From: Blepharisma japonicum
Taxonomy: Eukaryota > Ciliophora > Heterotrichea > Heterotrichida > Blepharismidae
NCBI GenBank assembly: GCA_949751835.1
Contig: CATKHK010000181.1
Coordinates: 1 to 27,120, forward strand
Reading direction: 5' to 3'
DNA length: 27,120 nucleotides
The notes under the pieces were generated by a model. It did no database searches and was not told the origin of the DNA. It was given only the letters and a program-made list of their open reading frames with translations. A program made the position numbers and the translations under genes. Position 1 is the first letter of the stretch. The number at the start of each line of letters is the position of its first letter. Shown piece by piece: positions 1-10,592 of this stretch.

Positions 1-561
1 AGAAAATGTAGAAATGGACATTGAATTCTTTGAAAAATTAAATGAAGTTTTATTGTTGGAAAGGGAAGTTAAAAGCCACTGACTCATAAAATTTAATGAA
101 AGCCCAAAAGTGCTCGACGAATTAAAATCTGAATATAATAGAAAATAACGGACGCAAAAAATTGATGTTTTGCAGAATAAAAATAAGGGAGATAAAAATT
201 ACATAAGTCTGAGGAATAAACTAGGTCGAATTTCTAAGTTAATTCGAAATGATTTTGAAGCCAAGCATTTTTTCTTAATCCATAAAGATCATCTCACAAT
301 ATATAGCGCAGAAACCGAAAAAGTGAGAGCTTCCTATTACACCTAAAGTTATAATGCCTTATGAGTATTCTGCTAATGCTATTGAAATTCCTAATTCCAA
401 GATTTTTTGTTTGGATATTTACAAAAATTCATGTATTATTGATTTAAAAAAAATGGAAGCAAGCAAAATTTTGCCAAATTCCAGCGGAGATTAACCAGCT
501 TGCTCTTTTATTTTTTGAAAATTGTGCTTACGCATTTAGTTCTACATTTGCTAATGCATTT
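1..561 (+). pseudogene. Family A copy A0: broken finger/kelch gene, 5' end outside window
   Basis: The segment starts inside the helical region of a family A gene and matches A1 from about its residue 152 onward. Compared with A1 and A4 it has several small indels. One A is lost near 150, which creates an in-frame TAA. One base is gained near 173 (TTTTGCAG for TTTTCAG). Two bases are lost near 320, and one is gained near 489 (GGAGATTAACC for GGAGGTAACC). Similarity stops at about 561, inside the first propeller blades, and the sequence then passes into the 3' flank of the convergent B1 gene. The product cannot be full length in any code. It shares the TTTTGCAG insertion with A3, so A0 and A3 descend from the same already-damaged copy. 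Confidence 0.8.
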
Positions 562-763
562 TATAGGAATAAATGTGGATGAGTTAAAGATAAAAAAAAA
601 TTTAATACTGAAGAAAAGCCCTATAAATGCTTAATGTTCATCAAATCTATTTGCCTAAAATATATCAAAATAAACTATTAATTGCCCCAATGAAGCTACT
701 AAATAAGTTTATATGAATTTAGTTAACTATTCCTTATATAAGAGCCAATCCAAAAGATAATGA
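562..763. other. Convergent intergenic region: 3' flank of B1
   Basis: No gene is visible here. Read on the minus strand, it is the downstream flank of B1. It matches the flanks after B2 (10440-10590) and B4 (25104-25210), including the shared phrase TCTTATATAAGGAATAGTTA and a later 'TTTATAGGGCTTTTCTT'. The first 40 bases, next to the A0 breakpoint, match nothing else I can recognise in the window. No terminator hairpin is evident. Confidence 0.6.
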
Positions 764-3445
764 TTATTCATCTTCACTTACTTTTTGCTGCAGAGACGAT
801 CTGAGATCCGAGATCGTTGAAATAACTCTTTTTAGGTATTCATCAGCTTCTCTATTAACTTGATAAATTTTTTGCTGCATCTCTTCTAGTGTATCATCAT
901 TAGTTGATCTAAAGAAGCTAGCTGTTTTCATTAAAAAATGAGAACGCTCTTCTTTAATTCTTTCTTCTTGCTCCTCAATCTCCTTCATTAGTTTGGATTT
1001 TTGGTAGCTTTTGAGGCTATTAAATTCATCTTTAAAGCCAATTGCGCTTTTGCCCAGTTGAGCAAACTTTTGAAGCAATTTTATGAAATCGTTTTTCAAT
1101 GCTGGATTAGTAAAATTACTATTTATTTGAGAAAGGTTGAATTTGGGATTATCACTTGTTTGGCTATTTTTTATTAAATAATAGCCTCGGTAAAAGTCCT
1201 GGAGTGCTTCTACTTCTTGACCTAGACTATTGAATGCCAACGCTTTATTAAAGAAATTCAGAGGATTATCAGGATCTAGTTTGGCTGCTTTATTATAGCA
1301 TACTATTGCTTCAAGTTTTCTACCCCTTTCACAGAGAATATTTCCTTTCTTATGATAAGCAGAAGCACATTTAGGATCAATTTTGATTGCCTCGTCATAA
1401 CATTCTACTGCTTCGAGATTTCTATCCAAATTATGAAGAGCATTTCCTTTGCAATGATATGTATTAGAATTGTTGGGATTTATTTTGATTGCTTCGTCGT
1501 AACATTCTATTGCTTCCAAATACCTTTTCAAAAAAGAAAAAGCAGATCCTTTATACTCGTAAGCATTAGCATCTCTTGGATCTATTTTGATGACTTCATT
1601 ATAGCATTCTATTGCTTCCAAAAACCTTTTCAATTCGAAAAGGCTATGTCCTTTTCTAGTGTAAACAGTAGCATCTTTAGGGTCAAGCTTGATTGATTCA
1701 TCATAGCATTCAACTGCTTCAAGATATCATTTTGATTCATAAAGAACATTTCCTTTATTCTTATATGTACAAGCTTCATTAGGGTAAAATTTGATGCTTT
1801 CATTATAGCAATCAATTGCTTCAAGATAATTTTGCAAACGATAGTGAGCCATTCCTTTTATATCATAAACAATAGCGTAATCAGGATCAAGCTTAAGTGC
1901 CTCGTCAAAGCATTCAATTGCTTCTAGATTTCTGCCTAAACCATAATAAGCACATCCTTTTAAATAGTGTGCATATTTTAATCTAGGATTGATTTTGATA
2001 CTCTCTTCATAGCATTCAATTGCTTCAATATATCTGTTTAAATAATAAAGAGCCTTTCCTTTATTTATATAAGCTTCTAGGATATTTGAATTTATTTCTA
2101 ATGACTTATTATAGCATTCTATGGCTTTGCTATATCTTCCCAAAGCACTAAGAGAAAATCCTTTATTATGGTAAGCATAAAATATCATAGGATCGATTTT
2201 GATTGCCTCATCAAAACATTCTATTGCTTCAAGATATCTTTCTAAATCGTTAAGAGTATTTCCTTTACGAATGAAGATATCCGAATTGGCAGGATTAAGC
2301 TTGATTGCTTCATTGTAGGATTCAATTTTCTCAAGTTTTCTCCCTAAATCATTAATAGTGAATTTTCCAAAACTTAAAGCAGCTTGAGGATTGAGATTAA
2401 AAGTTTGGTTATAGCATTTTATCACTTTAATCTTTCCGCCTAATTTTCGAATAGCTATATGCTCATCATAATAAGCAATACCAATAAAAGCATTTTGGTC
2501 TAAATCAAACTTATAATATTCCCTTAAGCGTCCATTAGTAAGAGTTGAGATGTATATTCCTCTTTTATTATATATTCAATATACCTGGTCGCAATCTTGA
2601 TTTATTGTTGATTTTGCTATTTGTTTCCAATTATACTCATCTCCTACTCCACTTTCATAAATAAATCCATTTTTAGCTCCTTCAATCAAATACAATCTCT
2701 CCTCTCCATTTATTAAGACCTTTCTACAGTCCCTCTGAAAATCATGAGGAATTATTGAGAAAGAGTCTATATCAATTGAATATTGCATAAGATTTTTCAT
2801 ACTATGGTTGGAAATGAAAATATTTTTATTGAATACTGCACTATTGCAAGAGAAACCATATGGGATAGGAGTCAGTTTGAATCATAGATTCCTATCCAAA
2901 TCGAATTTATAAGATAGAGTTTTAGAATCTTTATCTTCTCCAAAGCAATAGATATTTCCTCTAAAATAGATAGCTGTTAATGATTCATAAGACTTTTGAG
3001 ATGGAAACATTCGAAGCTCATAATTTTTTTTAATAATAAAAGTAATAAAAGAGCTTTGATATTCTTTACAACTGCAGAATAGCTCACCATTGGGAAGCTG
3101 AATAATTGATGCACCATCAGTATCCAACCTATCTAGAGTTTCTATCAATTTTGCCTCTTCCCTCTCATTTTCAGTGTTATAAGTGAACAAATTCACTGTC
3201 CCATCAAGCTCACCAAAAAGATAAAGAGAGGTGATTTGATGATATTTTTCCTCCAATTCCTGGTAAGTTTTGCTGATGAATGGATCAGAAGTATGATTCT
3301 CATTTTGATACAATGAACAAGCTTCCCTAAAATCTTGTTCTGTTTTTGTATTATCAGGCTTAGCTGATATGCAAGCCATTTGCGCTCCTAGCTCGTTCAA
3401 TTTACACAAAAGCTTAGTGCTTCTAAGCTGATCTGAATCCGTCAT
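764..3445 (-). CDS. Family B copy B1: kelch-like/TPR/coiled-coil protein, intact with UGA=Trp
   Basis: ATG at 3445 to TAA at 764-766 gives 893 residues in one frame, with only three TGA codons (2882-2884, 2576-2578, 1727-1729), each read as Trp. Residues about 1-335 form a degenerate kelch-like domain (motifs 'YRFDLDRNLW'-type, 'DEYNWKQIA', 'YKFDLDQNAF'). Residues about 345-760 hold about 12 TPR units of 34 residues, with the usual 'Y..KG.AL..L.R..EAIECY.EAIK.DP' pattern. The rest is a charged coiled coil ending 'QQKVSEDE'. TPR arrays and kelch propellers are protein-binding scaffolds in known families; no catalytic motif or membrane segment is seen. B1 is head-to-head with A1. At the 'LIE-x-AKNGF' site it has GGA where B2-B5 have TGA, so the Trp there is replaced by Gly. 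The existence and frame of the gene are secure; its function is unknown. Confidence 0.88.
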
Positions 3446-3529
3446 GAATTTATATTATTTTTTCCTTAAGCAAAAAATTATTATTTTAAATATAGATTTA
3501 AACCATTTTTATAATTCTATAAATTTAAA
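3446..3529. promoter_or_regulatory. 84-bp divergent spacer between B1 and A1, likely shared promoter
   Basis: The start codons of B1 (minus) and A1 (plus) face away from each other across 84 very AT-rich bases. The A1 side carries the sequence that also stands directly before A2 and A4 (ATTCTATAAATTTAAA at 3514-3529, abutting the ATG). The B1 side reads ATAAATTC just before its ATG, as before B4. Both transcription units must start within or very near this spacer. Promoter function is inferred from position and conservation. Confidence 0.6.
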
Positions 3530-4996
3530 ATGATTAATCAAGTTTGTTTTCGTCCTTTTTGCAATAAATTTGCAGAGATCAATTGCAAGTGTTTAATTAG
3601 CCAAGCATTTTGTAGCTTGCATGCTAAAGATCATATGCATTCCATAGACAGTGAGCATCCTATTGAAGAAATCTCTAATAATTGAATCGAAGCCACTGAA
3701 CTTCAAGAACATCCTTTTGAGGAATTCAATAAAAATCCAGACAGAAATATTCAAGCAATTCTTTTACAAATTTACAAACAATTATTAGCGCTCCAAAAAA
3801 TAAAAATAAAATTGCTCACAGTAGATTATCGCTCAAGTTGCTGTGCAGGGTTGCTTAAAAATGGGCTATTAAAAATTGAAGAGTGCAAAGAAGTTCTTGA
3901 CCAGCTTAAAACTGCTGTAGAATACGCAACTTCAATAAAAGATTTTGGCTTATCACTAATGGAAATCATTATGATTATAGAAAATGTAAAAATGGACATT
4001 GAATTCTTTGAAAAATTAAATGAAGTTTTATTGTTAGAAAAGGAAGTTAAAAGCCACTGACTCACAAAATTTAATGAAAGCCCAAAAGTACTCGACGAAT
4101 TAAAATCTGAATATAATAGAAAAATAGCGGACGCAAAAAATTGATGTTTTCAGAATAAAAATAAGGGAGATAAAAATTGCATAAGTCTGAGGAATAAACT
4201 AGGTCGAATTTCTAAGTTAATTCGAAACGATTTTGAAGCCAAGCATTTTTTCTTAATCCATAATGATCATCTCGCAATATATGGCGCAGAAACCTGAAAA
4301 AAGTGAGAGTTTCCTATAACACCTAAAGATTTAATACCTTATGGGTATTTTGCTGATGTTATTGAAATTCCTAATTCCAAGATTTTTTGTTTGGATATTT
4401 GCAAAAATTCATGTATTATTGATTTAAAAACAATGAAAGTAAGCAAAATTTTGCCAAATTCCAGCGGAGGTAACCAGCTTGCTCTTTTATTTTTTGAGAA
4501 TTATGTTTACGCATTCAGTTCTACATCTGCTAATGCATCTTTGAATTATTTGGAAAAATATGACATAACTTCATATCAGAAAACAAATCTAGCTAGGCCT
4601 CCTATATATGCATCATGCAACTTCCAATGTACTACATATCGTAATTCAATATTATTTTGTGCAAAGAATAGTTTTGATTTATATAAGTTTGATCTTATAA
4701 TAGAAAGCTATTCAAAGCTTCCAATTTTGGGAATATGTGGATTTTCTCTAAAAATGTTGTTTACAGCAAATATGAGAGCATATGTAATTGATACTAGTAA
4801 TGGGATTTTTGAAAGTGGGATTAATAATGATTATATTTGGAGTAAAATTGGTGAATGCCAAAAATACTATTATGCAGAAGGCTTTAATATAAGCCCAGAA
4901 AAATTATTTTATTTTCCTATAATTGAAAATAGCTTAATGACTATATATAAATTTGATTTAGGAAGCAAGAGGCTCTATGAAATTAGATCTGCTTAG
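3530..4996 (+). CDS. Family A copy A1: Cys/His finger, helical, kelch-like protein, intact with UGA=Trp
   Basis: ATG at 3530 to TAG at 4994-4996 gives 488 residues. Five TGA codons (residues 52, 177, 205, 256, 259) are read as Trp; the one TGG found is at residue 437. Residues 6-37 form a Cys/His cluster C-x4-C-x7-C-x-C-x6-C-x2-H-x3-H-x-H, like a B-box or AN1 finger. Residues about 70-250 are helical and charged (motif 'GLLKNGLLKIEE'). From about 278 onward there are kelch-like blades with 'LEKYDI', 'LYKFDLIIESYSKLP' and 'IYKFDLGS'. The order finger-helices-propeller resembles TRIM proteins without a RING; this is a similarity of architecture, not proof of ligase activity. The ATG is chosen because A2 and A4 start at the same aligned position after the same upstream block. 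The stop lies 20 bases inside A1b. Confidence 0.87.
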
Positions 4997-6002
4997 CTTA
5001 ATGAGGTTTGAAGTTGATACAAAATCTCTCGAAAAATTAATAGAAATATTATTATTGGAAAATCAAATTAAAATTCACTTTCTTAAAAAAATTTCAGGCG
5101 AGATAATATACAATCAACGAAAATCTGAATTTAAAAAAAGAATTAAAAAAATTGAATATTGGCCCTTTATATCTGAATATAGATATATTCTAACTGACTT
5201 AATTAATAGCAAAATCATAGCCAATTATTTATTCCATATTGATCAGAATAATCTTTATATATATGGAGCACCTGCCTTTAATTCAACAATTTGTAAATGT
5301 AAATTTTACCTACCTATTTGACAAGAAGCTTACGATGATTGTCGCGAAATTTTTTGTATATGAAATTACAAAACTGCATGCAAAATTGATAGAAAATCTA
5401 TGAAAATTACCAAAATATTGCCATCTTCTAAAGGAAAAAGTCTCTCTGCACTCATATATTATAAAGATTGTGTTTACCTGTTCAGCTTGAAGTCTAAATA
5501 TCCTGATTTATATTATTTGGAAAAATACGATCTAAAGGGAAATAGGAAAATATATTTGCATGGTCCTTCAGTAAATGTCTTATCTAATTATTCCTGCACT
5601 ATATATCGAGAGTCAATTTTATTCTGTGCAAAAGATAGTCAAGCATTACATAAATTTGACCTTTTAATAGAGAGTTACTCAGAGCACATACTCGAATGAA
5701 TGAATAAATCTTGTTTTAAAATGCTATTTACTGGAAATATGAAGGTTTATATGGCTGATGCTAAATGTGAAATATTTGAAAGCGGGGTTTGAGACGAGTA
5801 TGTCTGAAATAAAGTTCTTACACATAACTACAATCCTTTAAGTCAATTCAGCGAATATTCAATATATTTGTCTTCAATTGAGTGCGATGCCGGAGATACA
5901 TATAAATTTGATCTACGAAGCAAAGAAGTTTATGATACAGCTCTTGATTATTATCGTAGATTTGATGCTCAGAAATATCCTATATGTCTTTACTTTGAGT
6001 AA
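4977..6002 (+). CDS. A1b: N-terminally truncated family A' gene
   Basis: This frame is open from ATG 4977 (or in-frame ATG 5001) to TAA 6000-6002, 341 residues with UGA=Trp (including TGA at 5319-5321 and 5697-5699). It begins in the middle of the helical region ('LEKLIEILLLENQ', compare 'LEKLIEALLLENQ' in A7), so the finger and first helices are missing. The propeller follows ('MKITKILPSSKG', 'LEKYDL', 'HKFDLLIESYS'), then the A' tail ending 'QKYPICLYFE'. The breakpoint lies right behind the A1 stop, and the two frames overlap by 20 bases, with A1b one frame off A1. It may be a decaying relic that is still open, or an expressed finger-less form. No upstream A-type promoter block precedes it. 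Confidence 0.6.
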
Positions 6003-6330
6003 ATTTACTATTAATAGCGTTAATAAAGAAAAAGATGGTTATGTATAGACTCATAAAAATTTATTTAAAGTCTTAATAAATCTAATCTGTTGATCAGCTT
6101 TTGTAATAGATTTGTGTTTACGATTTAATAAGGATGAAATGCAAAGTCTTTCTTTAAATAAATTTTATTATTTAATCAAAGTTATTTGTTTTCTTTTATA
6201 TAATTCTTCGATTTATTAATAGAATTTGCAATACTTGTTTATTTTGCACTTGGGAGAGCTTCATAAAGCAAAAAATTTACTTATTTTAAATGCATATTTA
6301 AGCAATTTTTATGATTCTATAAATTTAAAA
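6003..6330. other. Intergenic region between A1b and A2, duplicated before A4
   Basis: No open frame of note. This AT-rich stretch is repeated with small changes at about 11369-11700. Both copies run from the A' stop codon to the ATG of the next family A gene. The last 55 bases are the conserved 5' flank of A genes. It therefore holds the 3' end of one unit and the promoter of the next. Confidence 0.65.
6314..6330 (+). promoter_or_regulatory. Conserved A-gene upstream block before A2
   Basis: ATTCTATAAATTTAAAA ends directly at the ATG. The same block stands at the same distance before A1 (3514), A4 (11684) and, as ATTCTATAATTTTAAAG, before A6 (15685) and A7 (17583). It may be a TATA/initiator-like element with a very short 5' leader. 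Function is inferred. Confidence 0.5.
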
Positions 6331-9093
6331 ATGATTAATCAAATTTGATTTCGACCTTTTTGCAATAAACGAGCAAAGATCAAGTGTGACTGTTTAATCA
6401 GTCATGCATTTTGTAGCTTACACGCTAAAGATCATATTCATTACTTAGATAGTGAGCATCCTATTGAAGAAATCTCTAATAATTGAATCGAAGCCGCTGA
6501 ACTTCAAGAGCATCCTTTTAAGGCTTTTGAAGCAACTCTTTTACAAATTTCCGAACAATTGCCAGCGCTCCAAAAAATAAAAATAAAATTGCTCACAGTA
6601 GATTATCATTCAAGCTACTGTGCAGGACTGCTTAAAAATGGGCTATTAAAAATTGAAGAGTACAAAAAAGTTCTTGATCAGCATAAAACTGATGCAGAAT
6701 GCGTAGCTTCAATAGAAGATCTTGAATACTTGCTAAGGAAAATCATTATGATTATAAAAAATGTTAAAATGGAGGTTGAATTCTTTGAAAAACTATATGA
6801 AGCTTTATTGTTGGAAAAGGAAGTTAAAAGCCACTGACTCGCAAAATTTAATCAAAGCCCAGAAATGCTCAACGAATTAAAATCTGAATATAATAGAAAA
6901 ATAAAGGAAACAAAAGATTGATGTTTCGAGGATAAAAATAAGGGAATTCAAAATGTCATAAGTCTGGGGAATAAGCTAGATCGAATTTCTGAATTAATTG
7001 AAAGAGATTTTGAAGCCAAGCATTTATTCTTAATCCATAGAGATCATCTTACAATATATGGCGCAGAAACCTTAAAAAGGCAAGAGCATACTTTGAGAAT
7101 GCCTTTTTTATATTCCGCTTGTGCTATTGAAATTCCTAATTCTAAAATTTTTTGCTTGGATGAATACAAAAATCAGTGCATTATTGATTTAAAAGACATG
7201 AAAATAAGCAAAATTTTGCCAAATTCAAGCGGAGGCAATCAATTTGCTCTTTTATTTTTTGAGAGCTGTGTTTACACATTCGGTTCAACATTTGCTAATG
7301 CATCTTTGAATTATTTGGACAGATATGACATAATTTCATATAAGATAACAAATTTAGCGAAGCCTCCTATATCTGCATCACGAAACTTCCAATGTGTTGC
7401 ATATCGTAATTCAATATTATTTTGTGCAAAGGATAGTTTAGATTTTTATAAGTTTGATCTCAGAATAGAAAGCTATTCAAAGCTTCCAATTTCTGGTCTG
7501 CACTCATTTTCTCTCAAAATGCTGTTTACTGCCGAAAAGAGGGCTTATCTAATTGATACTATTAGTGGGATTTTTGAAAGTGAGGATGAAAATGATTTTA
7601 TTTGGAGAAAAATTGGTAAATGTCAAAAATATTATTATGCAGAGGATTGCAATATAAGCACAAAAGAATTATTTTATTTTTCTATAATGGAAAAGGATTT
7701 AATAAACATATATAAATTTGATTTAGGAAGCAAGAAGCTCTATGAAATTGCAATGAATATATTAATGGTGGATTCAGATCAGCTTGGCAGTACTAAGCAT
7801 TTGTGTAAATTGAACGAGCTAGGAGCTCAAACGGCTTGCATATCAGTTAGGCTTGATAGTCCACAAACAGAACAAGATTTTAGGGAAGTTTGTTCATTGT
7901 ATCAAAATGAGAATCATACTTCTGATCCATTCATCAACCAAACTTACCAGGAATTGGTGGGAAAGTATCATCAAATCTCCTCTCTTTATCTTTTTGGTGA
8001 ACTTGATGGGAAAGCGAATTTGTTCACTTATAACACTGAAAATGAGAGGGAAGAAGCAAAATTGATAGAAACTCCAAATAGATTGGATAGTAATTATGCA
8101 TCAATTATTCAGCTTCCCAATGGTGAGCTATTTTGTATATGTAAAGAATATCAAAGCTCTTTTATTACTTTTATTATTAATAAAAATTATGAGCTACGAA
8201 TGTTGCCATCTCAAAAGTCTTATGAATCATTAACAGCTATCTATTATAGAGGAAATGTCTATTGCTTTGGAGAAGATGAAGATTATGAAACTCTATCTTA
8301 TAGATTCGATTTAGACAGGAATTTATGATTTAAACTGACTCCTATTCCATGTCATGATCTCTGCTGCAATAGTGCATTATTCAATAAAAATATTTTAATT
8401 TCCAACTATAGGATGAAAAATCTTATGCAATATTTAATTGATATAGACTCTTTCGCAACAATTTCTTATGATTTCCAAGATTTCTGTAGAAAGGTCTTAA
8501 TAAATGGAGAGGAGAGATTGTATTTGATTGAATGAGCTATAAATGGATTTATTTATGAAAGTGGAGTGGAAGATGAGTATAATTGGAAACAAATAGCAAA
8601 ATCAACAATAAATCAAGATTGCAGCCAGGTATATTGAATATATAATAAAAGAGGAATATACATCTCAACTCTTAATAATAAATGCGTAAGAGAATATTAT
8701 AAGTTTGATTTGGACCAAAATGCTTTTATTGGTATTGCTTATTATGATAAGCATATAGCTATTCGAAAATTAGGCGGAAAGGTTGAAGAAATAAAATGCT
8801 ATAACCAAACTTTTAATCTCAGTCCTCAAGCTGCTTTAAGTTTTGGAAAATTCACTATTAATTATTTAGGGAGAAAACTTGAGAAAATTGAATGCTGTAA
8901 TGAAGCAATCAAGCTTAATCCTGCCGATGCGAATGCTTACAATGATAAAGGAAATGCTCTTAAAAAATTAGAAAGATATCTTGAAGCAATAGAATGTTTT
9001 GATGAGGCAATCAAAATCGATCCTATGAAATTTTATGCTTACCATAATAAAGGATGTCCCTTAATGCTTTGGGAAGATATAGCGAAGCAATAG
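6331..9093 (+). CDS. A2-B2 fusion: finger, helical, kelch (A) joined in frame to kelch and first TPRs (B)
   Basis: ATG 6331 opens a frame that runs with UGA=Trp through a whole family A protein and straight into family B. It stops at TAG 9091-9093 (920 residues). The finger (residues 6-37) has Trp (TGA 6346-6348) in place of the first Cys of A1. The A propeller ends at 'FDLGSKKLYEI'. Where A4 reads 'EITDA-stop', A2 reads 'EIAMNILMVDSDQL', and the last residues are the start of family B (B ATG 7765). The B kelch-like domain follows, crossing TGA 8326-8328, and then two and a half TPR units. A one-base loss near 9053, compared with B1, moves the rest of the TPR array into another frame (next entry). 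Translation could also start at 7765 to give B2 alone. No GT...AG mini-intron that would repair the shift was found. Confidence 0.75.
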
Positions 9094-10439
9094 AATATTT
9101 TAATAAGTCATTAGAAGTAAATTCAAATATCCCCGATGCTTATATAAATAAAAGAAAGGCTTTTTATAATTTAAACAGAGACATTGAAGCAGTTGAATGC
9201 TGTGAAGAGAGTATCAAACTCAATCCTAGATTAAAATATGCACATTATTTTAAAGGATGTGCTTATTATCGTTTAGACAGAAATCTAGAAGCAATTGAAT
9301 GCTTTGACGAAGCACTTAGGCTTGATCTTTATGATGCTAATATTTATAATATGAAAGGAAATGCTCACTATCGTTTGCAAAATTATCTTGAAGCAATTGA
9401 TTGTTATAATAAAAGCATCAAATTTGACCCTAATGAAGCTTGTACATATAGGAATAAAGGAAATGCCCTTTATGATTTACAAAGATATCATGAAGCAGTT
9501 GAATGCTATAATGAATCAATCAAGTATGACCCTAAAGATGCGACTGCTTACACTAAGAAAGGACATAGCCTTTTCGAATTGGAAAGGTTTTTGGAAGCAA
9601 TAGAATGCTATAATGAAGCCATCAAGATTGATCCAAGAGATGCTACTGCTTATGAGTATAAAGGATCTGCTTTTTCTTTCTTGGAAAGGTATTTAGAAGC
9701 TATAGAATGTTACAACGAAGCAATCAAAATAAATCCCAACAATTCTAATACATATCATTGCAAAGGAATTGTTCTTGAAAATTTGGCTAGAAATCTCGAA
9801 GCAGTAGAATGTTATGACCAGGCAATAAAAATCGATCCTAAATGTGCTTCTATTTATCATAATAAAGGTAATATTCTCTGTGAATTGGATAGAAAACTTG
9901 AAGCAATAGTATGCTATAATGAAGCAACCAAACTAGATCCTGATAATCCTCTGAATTTCTTTAATAAAGCGCTGGCATTCAATAGTCTAGGTCAAGAAGC
10001 AGAAGCACTCCAGGACTTTTACCGAGGCTATTATTTAATAAAAGAAAGTCAAACAAGTGATAAATTCAACCTTTCTGAAATAAATAGTAATTTTACTAAT
10101 GAAGCATTGAAAAACGATTTAATAGAATTGCTTCAAAAGCTTGCTCAACTGGGAGAAAGCTCAATTGGTTTTAAAGAGGAATTTAATAGCCTCAAAAGAT
10201 ACCAAAAATCCAAACTAATGAAGGAGATTGAGGAGCAAGAAGAAACAATTAAAGAAGAGCATTCTCAATTTTTAATGAAAGCAGCTGTCTTCTTTAGACC
10301 AAATAATGATACACTAGAAGAGATACAGCAAAAAATTTATCAAGTTAATAGAGAAGCTGATGAATACCTAAAAAGGGTTATTTCAACGATCTCGGATCTC
10401 AGATCGTCTCTGCAGCAAAAAGTGAGTGAAGATGAATAA
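9054..10439 (+). CDS. B2 3' part: ten TPR units and coiled coil, frame-shifted from the fusion gene
   Basis: The frame is open from 9054 to TAA 10437-10439 (461 residues, no TGA needed). It continues the B2 TPR array from the middle of unit 3 ('SLNALGRYSEAIEYF'), through units of 34 residues, to the coiled coil and 'QQKVSEDE'. At the switch B2 has 17 bases (GGATGTCCCTTAATGCT) where B1 has 18. This may be a pseudogenising deletion, an assembly error, or a separate short protein from the ATG at 9054. The long undamaged frame after the shift argues that the change is recent or is an error. Confidence 0.7.
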   Translation: MSLNALGRYSEAIEYFNKSLEVNSNIPDAYINKRKAFYNLNRDIEAVECCEESIKLNPRLKYAHYFKGCAYYRLDRNLEAIECFDEALRLDLYDANIYNMKGNAHYRLQNYLEAIDCYNKSIKFDPNEACTYRNKGNALYDLQRYHEAVECYNESIKYDPKDATAYTKKGHSLFELERFLEAIECYNEAIKIDPRDATAYEYKGSAFSFLERYLEAIECYNEAIKINPNNSNTYHCKGIVLENLARNLEAVECYDQAIKIDPKCASIYHNKGNILCELDRKLEAIVCYNEATKLDPDNPLNFFNKALAFNSLGQEAEALQDFYRGYYLIKESQTSDKFNLSEINSNFTNEALKNDLIELLQKLAQLGESSIGFKEEFNSLKRYQKSKLMKEIEEQEETIKEEHSQFLMKAAVFFRPNNDTLEEIQQKIYQVNREADEYLKRVISTISDLRSSLQQKVSEDE

Positions 10440-10592
10440 TCGTTATCTTTTGGGTAGGCTCTTATATAAGGAATAGTTAACTAAATTCATATAAACTTAT
10501 TTATTAGCTTTATTGGGGCAATGAATAGCTTATTTTGATATAGTTTAGGCAAATAGATTTGGTGAACATTTAGCATTTATAGGGCTTTTCTT
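10440..10592. other. B2 3' flank, conserved after B1 and B4
   Basis: It begins TAATCGTTATCTTTTGGG, has TCTTATATAAGGAATAGTTA, and ends at 'AGGGCTTTTCTT', matching the minus-strand flank of B1 and the flank of B4. It probably contains the 3' UTR and polyadenylation signals. At about 10592 it joins the A3 relic abruptly. Confidence 0.55.

Larger units (their letters stand above)
5841..6480 (+). repeat. Segmental duplication unit, left copy (A' tail, spacer, A start)
   Basis: This block, from the A1b tail through the spacer into the first 50 codons of A2, recurs at about 11209-11850 as A3 tail, spacer and A4 start. Offset is about 5,370 bases. It shows that the spacer and both flanking gene ends were copied together. 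Confidence 0.7.

Noticed and set aside
1352-1696. Plus-strand open frame opposite B1
   Set aside because: It is the antisense shadow of the TPR repeats. Similar shadows at 3826-4065, 12072-12269, 20840-21049 and 22548-22742 were left out for the same reason.
764-3445. UGA as selenocysteine or programmed readthrough
   Set aside because: The UGA codons fall in columns occupied by TGG-encoded Trp in paralogues, and there are several per gene at scattered positions.
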